Source: Neobacillus driksii (lineage in GTDB: Bacteria > Bacillota > Bacilli > Bacillales > Cytobacillaceae). From it: a stretch of DNA of 64,000 nucleotides. The translations under genes and the position numbers were made by a program. The notes beneath the pieces are model-generated. The model made no database searches. It saw nothing but the letters and a program-made list of their open reading frames with translations, and was not told the DNA's origin. Shown piece by piece: positions 32,677 to 40,156 of this stretch; position 1 is the first letter of the stretch; each line of letters starts with the position of its first letter. The DNA lies in assembly GCF_013409995.1 (NCBI RefSeq), contig NZ_JACCBX010000014.1:103417-167416 (forward strand), written 5' to 3'.

Positions 32677-33033
32677 ATGATTAATATAACCGTTCCAAAG
32701 CCAGATGTTACCATTACGAAACAAGATAATCCAGAAATGAGCAACATTTATGGGTTTACTGATTTTCATCTTATCCCGCGTGATAAGGGTGGAATTTTCA
32801 TGTTTTATAACAAGGATAAAGAGCTGCTGTTTGTAGGGAAAGCAAGAAAGCTGCGACCTAGAATCAAGAAGCATTTTGAGGATAGTGTCTCTCCAGTTAA
32901 GAACCACCGTGATGAAATTACCAGAATTGAAGTTTGTGTCATTGAAGACCCAACACATAGAGAAATTTATGAAACGTTTATCATTAATGAATCGAAGTCG
33001 AAGTACAATATCGACAAGGTGTTTTTTAGATAA
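32677..33033 (+). CDS. GIY-YIG nuclease-family protein (UvrC N-terminal-like)
   Basis: 118 residues with one GIY-YIG-type domain: GGIFMFYNKDKELLFVGKAR is the GIF...FVG form of the motif, followed by the catalytic-type Arg in KLRPRIKKHF and a late Glu/Asn pair (ETFIINESKSKYN). It resembles the N-terminal domain of UvrC and the stand-alone B. subtilis YurQ-type proteins. Nuclease activity is inferred. GAGGAAG precedes the ATG. A terminator hairpin follows within 10 bases. Confidence 0.85.
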   Translation: MINITVPKPDVTITKQDNPEMSNIYGFTDFHLIPRDKGGIFMFYNKDKELLFVGKARKLRPRIKKHFEDSVSPVKNHRDEITRIEVCVIEDPTHREIYETFIINESKSKYNIDKVFFR

Positions 33034-33038
33034 CAATA

Positions 33039-33086
33039 AAGGCAATAGGTACCGTCACTAAATGACCATGCCTATTGCTTTTTTTT
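33039..33086 (+). terminator. Terminator after the GIY-YIG gene
   Basis: GCAATAGG / CCTATTGC outer stem with an inner GTCA / TGAC, followed by TTTTTTTT. Confidence 0.85.
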
Positions 33087-33104
33087 ATAAAGGATGAGGA
33101 TGAA

Positions 33105-34025
33105 ATGGTAAGTACCTATATCTATACGTACTCCGGTTATGAGGATGAACGCTCCTTACGTGCGTTAGAGATGCGTTCTTTGTTTGGGACGGAATCACAA
33201 ACGAATATCTTGGAAAGCACTGTAAAAATTGATCCCAGTCGTAGTCCGTTTATCAAGGAGAGAATTGATGTCATTTTAGAGGGAGAGAGTTTGGAAGAAC
33301 TTCTCGAAACATTAGCCTCCTTTCAAGTAACTGGAGAAACGTTTAAGGTGATTTGTGTGAAAAATGGCGAGGAACCATTTGAGAAGCGGCGAACGATTGA
33401 GCGAGAAGTAGGTCAAAGGATTAAAGGTGTAGTGGATATTCGGAATCCACAGCGTTTTTTTGCCGTCATGCACGTAAACCGTAGATGGGTTTTTGGTGAC
33501 TATATGAAAAGTGAGTCGGTTTGGTTTCGCCATCAGCAGAAGCCCCACAATTATTCCACCGCGCTCAGTACACGCGTGGCAAGAGCAGTGGTGAATATCG
33601 CGATCCCGAACCCAGTTGGGATAAAAGCGATTGACCCTTGTTGTGGAATTGGGACCGTCCTGATTGGAGCACTATCGATGGGCATTGATATCGAGGGAAG
33701 CGATAATAACCCTGTTATTCTTGCTGGTACAAGAGAAAATATCGCACACTTTGGGTTTACTGGTGAAGTCACGTTTAAAGACATGCGTACGATCACCAAT
33801 CATTACGATGTCGCGATTATCGATTTACCCTATAACTTGTGTTCTGTGATCTCTCCACAAGAGCAGCTGGAGATGCTTCAAAGTGCTCGAAGGTTTGCGG
33901 ATAAGGTAGTAGTCGTAACTGTAGAACACATCGATCCAATTCTAATTGAAGCGGGATTTGAGATTTTGGATCGGGCAGTTGCAAAAAAAGGCGTATTTAC
34001 CCGTGAAGTGATTGTGTGCAGGTAA
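33105..34025 (+). CDS. Trm11/UPF0020-like RNA methyltransferase
   Basis: 306 residues. The C-terminal half is a class I methyltransferase: motif I DPCCGIGTVLIGALSMG, acidic loop EGSDNNP (SAM ribose), and motif IV DLPYNL, the (N/D)PPY form used for exocyclic amino N-methylation. The N-terminal half is THUMP-like in position but divergent. The closest known scheme is Trm11/TrmG10 tRNA guanine-N2 methyltransferase; the target here is inferred. ATG 33105 with GAGG 6 bases upstream is preferred over an earlier in-frame start that lies in the terminator. Confidence 0.82.
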   Translation: MVSTYIYTYSGYEDERSLRALEMRSLFGTESQTNILESTVKIDPSRSPFIKERIDVILEGESLEELLETLASFQVTGETFKVICVKNGEEPFEKRRTIEREVGQRIKGVVDIRNPQRFFAVMHVNRRWVFGDYMKSESVWFRHQQKPHNYSTALSTRVARAVVNIAIPNPVGIKAIDPCCGIGTVLIGALSMGIDIEGSDNNPVILAGTRENIAHFGFTGEVTFKDMRTITNHYDVAIIDLPYNLCSVISPQEQLEMLQSARRFADKVVVVTVEHIDPILIEAGFEILDRAVAKKGVFTREVIVCR

Positions 34026-34054
34026 AGCAAATTGCCTCTTCTAATTAATAACGT

Positions 34055-34085
34055 AAAAAAGTGTAGAGTTTTACAGGCTCTACAC
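34055..34085 (-). terminator. Terminator of the leftward MFS gene
   Basis: GTGTAGAG / CTCTACAC stem overlapping the stop codon of the MFS gene. On the - strand it is followed by a T-run (AAAAAA at 34055-34060 on +). Confidence 0.8.
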
Positions 34086-35288
34086 TTCTGATTTATAGAT
34101 TTTAATCTTTTTCCTAACCATAATCCCAACATTTTCGACAGATAGGATCTTAAATAGCAATCCTTGTATGAATATCGCAAATAGAAAAAAATAAATGGTC
34201 AGCTCTTGAGCCACCAGGTAAAGCAAAATAAACGTGGTGATTGATAGTAGTCTGCCAATGTTAAGCATGATTTCCCTCATGACCATTGATTCTGTCCGCA
34301 GCCCTGATTTGGGCAAATCCTTTATTGACCTGAACATGAAACTGAAATAGGTTACTCCTATTAATGCTTTACTGATTTCATTGACAATCAGGAAGATAAA
34401 GACTGTCCATATGTTCATAGTGAGAATCATCGGGATGCAAGCAAGGAAGTACATCAACCAGACAATCAGCAAGGTATAGGGTTCTCGGTCTCTATTGTTG
34501 TACCTGCTATGCCATAGACTTGAAAGGATAGCAACGGTTCCAAACAGGATGGAGCTGATTCCAACGAGAAATTCATTCTTCACGGTCATAAATAAGATAA
34601 CTGTTGGGTAGAAAGCAAGTATTCCTTCGCAAGTCCCCCAAATTAACCATCCAAACCACATGGGTTTTAACGCTGTTTTCCGCTTGTTAAACCTCCATAA
34701 TAATCGTAAATATAAAGGTTTTTTAGGCGAGGTATCTTTCGGAAGCCGAAGACTTAGGATAAGTCCGGTAAAAAATAATAATAAAGATAGAGAAAACACA
34801 AGGTTGTACCCAGTAAAATTTAGGCTGGAAATGACATATCCAGCAAAGGCCGGACCCAATGTATTGACTAATCCAAATACGGCCATTTGTTTTCCCATAA
34901 ATTGTGAGCGTGATTGATTGTCCACAAGGTCATATATCAACACTAGGTAGCCCAGCCAGTAGAAACCAGTGGCTGTTCCATTCAAAATGCCGATTACCAT
35001 CGGATACGAAGCGGTCTTCTCCTGCAGTAGGATCACAAGTAAATAAAATAACGCTGTTAAACCAATCCCGATTTGAAAACTAAAGATTCTATCCGTCTTT
35101 TTTGACAGCAGTGCACCGACAGCAAAAGAGACGGTACCAAAAAAGAATGTTACAAGGATAAAGGAAGCGTTTACTGTCAAATCATTTGAAAGTCTCCATA
35201 AATAGAGATTTAAGAACAAGCCTGACATTGTAGTGGCCAAGCCGAAACAAGCGTGAATACTGAGTAATAATTTTTGCGATGGACTCAA
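34080..35288 (-). CDS. MFS transporter
   Basis: A 402-residue integral membrane protein with about 12 hydrophobic segments. NGTATGFYWLGYLVLIYDLV and GKQMAVFGLVNTLGPAFAGY are MFS-type helices; a central basic loop (RFNKRKTALKP) separates the two six-helix halves. It resembles YqgE-like Bacillus transporters of unknown substrate. An in-frame ATG at 35288 is used; GAAAGGATAGAGGGG lies upstream. It stands between unrelated genes, with its own terminator. Confidence 0.85.
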   Translation of the reverse strand: MSPSQKLLLSIHACFGLATTMSGLFLNLYLWRLSNDLTVNASFILVTFFFGTVSFAVGALLSKKTDRIFSFQIGIGLTALFYLLVILLQEKTASYPMVIGILNGTATGFYWLGYLVLIYDLVDNQSRSQFMGKQMAVFGLVNTLGPAFAGYVISSLNFTGYNLVFSLSLLLFFTGLILSLRLPKDTSPKKPLYLRLLWRFNKRKTALKPMWFGWLIWGTCEGILAFYPTVILFMTVKNEFLVGISSILFGTVAILSSLWHSRYNNRDREPYTLLIVWLMYFLACIPMILTMNIWTVFIFLIVNEISKALIGVTYFSFMFRSIKDLPKSGLRTESMVMREIMLNIGRLLSITTFILLYLVAQELTIYFFLFAIFIQGLLFKILSVENVGIMVRKKIKIYKSEV

Positions 35289-35409
35289 ATTGTTCCCCTC
35301 TATCCTTTCTAAACTATTTTCAAATCAAAAGTATACCTATTAAAGGAGATTCATGTCCACATGTTTATTATGGAATATTCACTTGAATTTAAATAAAAAG
35401 TAGCGTAAA

Positions 35410-35433
35410 ATTTAGTAAATAAGTTTACTAAAT
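35410..35433. promoter_or_regulatory. GanR operator upstream of ganR
   Basis: Perfect inverted repeat ATTTAGTAAA-taag-TTTACTAAAT, about 50 bases before the ganR start. The AGTAAA/TTTACT halves recur before ganS. Confidence 0.75.
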
Positions 35434-35481
35434 AATACACATCTTGAGAATTGCACATAATGAATATATGGAGGTTTCACA

Positions 35482-36474
35482 ATGGCGACGATAAAAGATA
35501 TAGCCGAAAAGTCGGGTTACTCGGCTTCTACCGTTTCAAGGGTTCTTAATAATGACCAAAGTCTGTCTGTTTCAGATGAGACACGTGAAAAGATTTATGA
35601 GGTGGCAGAGGAGCTCAATTACCGCAAGAAAACGGTGAGGCTGTTAGTAAAGAATATCGCTTTTTTATATTGGCTAACGGATATAGAAGAATTAGAGGAT
35701 GTTTATTTTAAAACAATGCGCATCGAGATTGAAAAAATGGCTCGGCTATTCAATATTGAGATGATTACTTACAAAATTTCCGATGGCATTCATCAGATTC
35801 CTGATACGATTGAGGGATTCATTGCTGTAGGGACTTTTTCAGACAAAGAACTTGCGCATTTGAGAAGCATAACGACAAATGGGGTCTTTCTAGATACATC
35901 ACCTGATCCGAATCATTTTGACTCTGTAAGACCTGATCTCCCACAAATTACAAGAAAAACGGTAGATTTCTTAATAGAAAAAGGTCATACAGAGATTGGT
36001 TTTATAGGAGGGACCTACCACAATCCAAACACCGGTGAGGACGAAATGGATCTGCGGGAGCGAGTGTTCCGGAGATATATGGAGCAAAAGGGTTTATTGA
36101 AGGATTCCTATATTTTTCACCGCAGAGGATTTTCTGTTGAGAGTGGTTATCTTCTAATGAAAAATGCCATTCAACAGCTCGGGGACCAGCTGCCAACGGC
36201 TTTCTACATTGCAGCTGATCCAATAGCAGTAGGCTGCCTTCAGGCGTTGAATGAATATGGAGTTGCCATCCCCAATCGTGTAAGTATCGTCAGTGTGAAT
36301 AATATTAGTGTCACAAAATATGTCTCTCCGCCGCTTACCACCTTTCATATTGATTTAAGGGAAATCTGTAAAAATGCCGTTCAGCTATTGCTTGAACAAG
36401 TGATGGAGAAGAGAAAACTAGTAAAAACATTATATATTGGATCTGAGTTAGTGATTCGAAAAAGTACCAACTAA
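35482..36474 (+). CDS. ganR: GanR, LacI-family repressor of galactan utilisation
   Basis: 330 residues, the same length as B. subtilis GanR and strikingly similar to it. The LacI headpiece is ATIKDIAEKSGYSASTVSRV then LNN; NYRKKTVR is the hinge region. The effector-binding part has FLYWLTDIEELEDVYFKTMR, HFDSVRPDLPQITRKTVDFL, and STVESGY-like sugar-binding sequence; it ends TLYIGSELVIRKS. It represses ganSPQAB and is relieved by galactooligosaccharides. AGGTTT-type weak ribosome binding site; an operator sits upstream of its own start. Confidence 0.95.
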   Translation: MATIKDIAEKSGYSASTVSRVLNNDQSLSVSDETREKIYEVAEELNYRKKTVRLLVKNIAFLYWLTDIEELEDVYFKTMRIEIEKMARLFNIEMITYKISDGIHQIPDTIEGFIAVGTFSDKELAHLRSITTNGVFLDTSPDPNHFDSVRPDLPQITRKTVDFLIEKGHTEIGFIGGTYHNPNTGEDEMDLRERVFRRYMEQKGLLKDSYIFHRRGFSVESGYLLMKNAIQQLGDQLPTAFYIAADPIAVGCLQALNEYGVAIPNRVSIVSVNNISVTKYVSPPLTTFHIDLREICKNAVQLLLEQVMEKRKLVKTLYIGSELVIRKSTN

Positions 36475-36480
36475 AGTTAG

Positions 36481-36496
36481 AGTAAAATAATTTACT
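36481..36496. promoter_or_regulatory. GanR operator 1 upstream of ganS
   Basis: AGTAAA-ataa-TTTACT palindrome between ganR and the ganS promoter. Confidence 0.7.
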
Positions 36497-36515
36497 ATTT
36501 TGAGTAAAAAAGTTG

Positions 36516-36544
36516 TTTACACGTTTTCTAGGTGATGGTATATT
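36516..36544 (+). promoter_or_regulatory. ganS promoter
   Basis: TTTACA at 36516-36521, a 17-base spacer, then TATATT at 36539-36544. Confidence 0.55.
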
Positions 36545-36547
36545 ATA

Positions 36548-36580
36548 TTTACTGAAACGCTTTCAAAAGTGTTTAGTAAA
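36548..36580. promoter_or_regulatory. GanR half sites flanking a cre-like site
   Basis: TTTACT (36548-36553) and AGTAAA (36575-36580) are inverted around TGAAACGCTTTCA (36553-36565), a shortened cre-like CcpA site. The order suggests joint control by GanR and CcpA. Confidence 0.55.
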
Positions 36581-36608
36581 GAAACTAATTTTGAAAGGAT
36601 GTACATCC

Positions 36609-37883
36609 ATGAAAAAGTATAAAAAATATTTTAGCCTTATGAGTGGTGTTGCTTTAAGTTTATCCTTAGTGGCATGTGGGCCACAGGACGACGCTAAAGG
36701 CAGCGACACAAAAGAAGCAGATAAATCAAAAGAGTTACTCGTTTGGGAAGACGTTATGAAGGGTGAAGGTATTAAAGACGCCATTGCCAAGTTTGAAAAA
36801 GAAAATGATGTAAAAGTAAAAATGGTAGAAAAACAATATACTAAACAAATAGAAGATTTACGTCTTGACGGACCAGCAGGTACAGGCCCAGACGTTCTTA
36901 CTATGCCAAGTGACCAGATTGGTACTGCGGTTACTGAAGGGTTAATCAAAGAATTAGATGTGGATGATGCAACTCAAGGAATTTATACAGAAGCGGCAAT
37001 GGATGCACAAAAGGTTGAAGGTAAGGTTTATGGATTACCGAAAGCAGTAGAAACAACAATGCTTTACTACAATAAAGACCTCATCTCTGAGGACCAGCTG
37101 CCAACTACTCTTGAAGGATGGTATGACTATTCTAAAGGTGTTGCAAATGGTGAAAAGTTTGGTTTCCTAGCACTATTTGATCAAATCTACTATGCAAACA
37201 GTGTATTAAGCGGATATGGCGGTTACATCTTCGGTCAAGATGACAACGGCAGTTACGATCCAACTGATATCGGACTAAATAATGCTGGTGCCGTTGAAGG
37301 TGCACAATACATTCAAAAGTTCTATAAAGAAGGCTTATTCCCAGCAGGTATTGTTGGTGAACAAGGTATTAATGTAATCGAATCATTATTTACTGAAGGC
37401 AAAGCTACGGCCATTATTTCTGGTCCATGGAATATCGAGCCATTTACAAAAGCAGGCGTAAACTTTGGTGTACAAAAATTACCTGAGCTTGGAAATGGTA
37501 AGAACATGCAAGCATTTATTGGTGTAAAAAGCTACAACGTAAGCTCTTATTCTAAAAACCCTGAGCTTGCAGAAAAGTTTGTTGAATTCATTTCAAACGA
37601 AGAAAACTCTAAAACAAGATATGAAATTACAAAAGAAGTTCCAGCTGTAGCATCTTTGGCTAATGATCCTGTTGTTACTGAAAGCCCTGCTGCAAAAGCT
37701 GTTGCTGAACAATCTAAATTCTCAGTATTAATGCCTAATATTCCTCAAATGAACGAAGTTTGGGCACCTGCTGATTCTGCGTTACAAACAATTGCAACTG
37801 GTAAAGCTCAACCAAAAGAAGCATTAAATCAAGCAGTTGAAACCATCAAAGGTCAAATTGAAGCAAAACACGGTAAAAAATAA
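36609..37883 (+). CDS. ganS: GanS, galactooligosaccharide-binding lipoprotein
   Basis: 424 residues. Lipobox LVAC (Cys23) after a typical lipoprotein signal. A maltose-binding-type (SBP_bac_1) protein: ELLVWEDVMKGEGIKDAIAK, GTGPDVLTMPSDQIG, YGLPKAVETTMLYYNKDLI, and FTEGKATAIISGPWNI. It delivers galactan oligomers to GanPQ. GAAAGGATG precedes ATG 36609; the frame is open further upstream, but that part covers the promoter. A strong hairpin after the gene probably keeps its mRNA more abundant than ganPQ. Confidence 0.95.
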   Translation: MKKYKKYFSLMSGVALSLSLVACGPQDDAKGSDTKEADKSKELLVWEDVMKGEGIKDAIAKFEKENDVKVKMVEKQYTKQIEDLRLDGPAGTGPDVLTMPSDQIGTAVTEGLIKELDVDDATQGIYTEAAMDAQKVEGKVYGLPKAVETTMLYYNKDLISEDQLPTTLEGWYDYSKGVANGEKFGFLALFDQIYYANSVLSGYGGYIFGQDDNGSYDPTDIGLNNAGAVEGAQYIQKFYKEGLFPAGIVGEQGINVIESLFTEGKATAIISGPWNIEPFTKAGVNFGVQKLPELGNGKNMQAFIGVKSYNVSSYSKNPELAEKFVEFISNEENSKTRYEITKEVPAVASLANDPVVTESPAAKAVAEQSKFSVLMPNIPQMNEVWAPADSALQTIATGKAQPKEALNQAVETIKGQIEAKHGKK

Positions 37884-37897
37884 GTAGTAAATCAAAT

Positions 37898-37932
37898 AAT
37901 GGTGTCAAACGCTACTTATGTTTGACACCATT
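37898..37932 (+). terminator. Hairpin between ganS and ganP
   Basis: 13-bp perfect arms AATGGTGTCAAAC / GTTTGACACCATT with a 9-base loop and only a weak T-tract. Probably a partial terminator or 3' mRNA stabiliser that sets a high SBP-to-permease ratio. Confidence 0.7.
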
Positions 37933-38008
37933 TGTTATATCAATTTGAATATTAGAGCCGATAAAAAGTTACATTTTTAACGGTCATCTATATAGAGAGG
38001 TGAAGAAA

Positions 38009-39265
38009 GTGCAACATCGTACGATAGCCCCGCTTTTATCTATCATACCTGGACTAGGCCAATTTTATAATAAGCAATGGGTAAAGGGTCTTGTGTTCCT
38101 TATTCTTGGTGCTTCGTTTGTGGTCGCATTTGGAGATCTATTGAATATGGGGTTTTGGGGACTTTTTACCTTAGGAACTGAAGTGCCTCGAGATAACTCC
38201 ATCTTTCTTTTAGCAGAAGGGATTATTGCTTTAATTGTTTCTGCCTTTGGACTAGGTATTTATTATTGGAATCTTAAAGATGCTTATAAAAATGGAAAGC
38301 TGCGAGATGAAAATTTCCCTGTCACTTCACTGAAGAGTGAATATCAAAATTTAATTGGACAAGGATATCCTTACTTAATTAGTGGTCCATCATTGTTTCT
38401 ATTAATTTTTGCAGTAATCTTTCCGATTTTGTTTAGTTTCGCATTAGCGTTTACCAATTATGATTTGTACCATTCGCCACCTGCAAACTTAGCCGATTGG
38501 GTGGGACTAGAAACGTTTGCGGAAATCTTTACGGTTGATATTTGGCGTTCCACGTTCTTTGATGTTTTAGCATGGACGGTTATTTGGACGCTTGTGGCAT
38601 CATCTTTACAAGTAAGTCTTGGTGTTTTCTTGGCTATTGTTGTGAATCAAAAGGAAGTACGCTTCAAGAAATTCTTCCGAACTATTTTGGTGTTACCATG
38701 GGCGGTGCCTGGGTTTGTCACAATCCTCATTTTTGCCGGACTATTTAATGATAGTTTTGGTGCAATCAACAATGATATTTTAGCGTTTTTTGGGATGGAT
38801 CCTATCCCGTGGATGACAGACGAGAAGTGGGCGAGGGTCGCACTAATCCTTATGCAGGGATGGCTTGGATTCCCTTATATCTTCATCGTAACAACAGGTG
38901 TCCTTCAGTCGATTCCTGAGGATTTATATGAAGCGGCAACCATTGATGGTGCCTCCATTTTTGCTAAATTTAAGAATATTACAATGCCAATGATTTTAAT
39001 TGCGATGGCACCGATTATCATTACGCAGTTTACCTTTAACTTTAATAACTTTAATATTATTTATCTTTTCAATGGCGGTGGTCCTGCGGTGGCTGGATCA
39101 ACAGCTGGCGGAACCGACATCTTAGTGTCATGGATCTATAAACTGACCATGCAATCAAGTCAATACTCGCTTGCCGCGGCCTTAACGATTTTATTATCAA
39201 TCTTCGTTATCGGTATCGCCTTATGGCAATTTAGACGTACAAATTCATTCAAGGAGGGGGCATAA
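38009..39265 (+). CDS. ganP: GanP, galactooligosaccharide importer permease
   Basis: 418 residues from GTG 38009, the length of B. subtilis GanP. AGAGAGGTGA lies 5-6 bases upstream; an alternative GTG at 38000 overlaps it. MalF-type permease: an N-terminal zinc-ribbon-free segment LLSIIPGLGQFYNKQWVKGL, about eight hydrophobic helices, and the EAA loop EAATIDGASIFAKFKNITMP. It pairs with GanQ. No ATPase gene is in the operon; the shared ATPase MsmX serves this role in B. subtilis. Confidence 0.94.
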   Translation: MQHRTIAPLLSIIPGLGQFYNKQWVKGLVFLILGASFVVAFGDLLNMGFWGLFTLGTEVPRDNSIFLLAEGIIALIVSAFGLGIYYWNLKDAYKNGKLRDENFPVTSLKSEYQNLIGQGYPYLISGPSLFLLIFAVIFPILFSFALAFTNYDLYHSPPANLADWVGLETFAEIFTVDIWRSTFFDVLAWTVIWTLVASSLQVSLGVFLAIVVNQKEVRFKKFFRTILVLPWAVPGFVTILIFAGLFNDSFGAINNDILAFFGMDPIPWMTDEKWARVALILMQGWLGFPYIFIVTTGVLQSIPEDLYEAATIDGASIFAKFKNITMPMILIAMAPIIITQFTFNFNNFNIIYLFNGGGPAVAGSTAGGTDILVSWIYKLTMQSSQYSLAAALTILLSIFVIGIALWQFRRTNSFKEGA

Positions 39266-39268
39266 AAT

Positions 39269-40120
39269 ATGCAGACAACTATGAAAACCAACCGATTCGT
39301 TCGTCTATTTTTTACCTATGCCCTTCTGCTTTTTATGACTGTGCTGATTATTTATCCTTTACTTTGGACCGTAGGGGCAAGCTTTAACCCAGGTAACAGT
39401 TTAATCAGTACCTCGATTATCCCGAAAAATCCAACTCTTGAGCATTATAAAGAATTATTTGCGGGAAAAGAAAGTCTTCAATATGGTAAATGGTATTTAA
39501 ACTCTTTGAAAATCAGCATTTTTACCATGCTGGGGTCAATGATCACGGTATCGTTTACAGCTTATGCTTTTTCACGTTTTCGCTTTAAAGGAAGAAAAAA
39601 TGCACTAATGTTGTTTCTGTTATTACAAATGATTCCTCAATTTGCTGCGTTAATTGCTCTGTTTGTATTAGCGCAAATTCTTGGGATGATGAATAGTCAT
39701 TGGTTATTAATCCTTCTCTATATTGGCGGACAAATACCGATGAATACCTATCTGATGAAGGGGTATATGGATTCGATTCCAATGGATTTAGATGAAAGCG
39801 CAAAGATTGACGGCGCCAGCAACACTCGAATCTTCTGGCAAATTATCCTGCCATTATCAAGACCGATGTTAGCAGTTGTAGCAATGAATGGATTCACAGG
39901 TCCGCTTGGGGATTTCGTTTTATCATCGGTTATTTTGAGAACACCTGATTCTTTCACATTACCAATTGGATTATACAAATTAGTGAACGATGTAATGGGT
40001 GCGAGTTATACAACATTCGCAGCGGGTGCGATTTTAATTAGTATTCCGATTGCGATTACCTTCTTGCTGCTGCAAAAGCAATTCGTTTCTGGCTTAACTG
40101 CAGGTGGTACGAAAGGGTAA
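39269..40120 (+). CDS. ganQ: GanQ, galactooligosaccharide importer permease
   Basis: 283 residues, matching B. subtilis GanQ. MalG-type permease with six hydrophobic segments and the EAA loop ESAKIDGASNTRIFWQIILP then LSRP. The C-terminus LLLQKQFVSGLTAGGTKG is typical of this family. AGGAGGGGGC precedes the ATG, 3 bases after the ganP stop. Confidence 0.95.
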   Translation: MQTTMKTNRFVRLFFTYALLLFMTVLIIYPLLWTVGASFNPGNSLISTSIIPKNPTLEHYKELFAGKESLQYGKWYLNSLKISIFTMLGSMITVSFTAYAFSRFRFKGRKNALMLFLLLQMIPQFAALIALFVLAQILGMMNSHWLLILLYIGGQIPMNTYLMKGYMDSIPMDLDESAKIDGASNTRIFWQIILPLSRPMLAVVAMNGFTGPLGDFVLSSVILRTPDSFTLPIGLYKLVNDVMGASYTTFAAGAILISIPIAITFLLLQKQFVSGLTAGGTKG

Positions 40121-40156
40121 TGGTGAAGTAAGTAACAAATGTAAAGGGAGATTACT

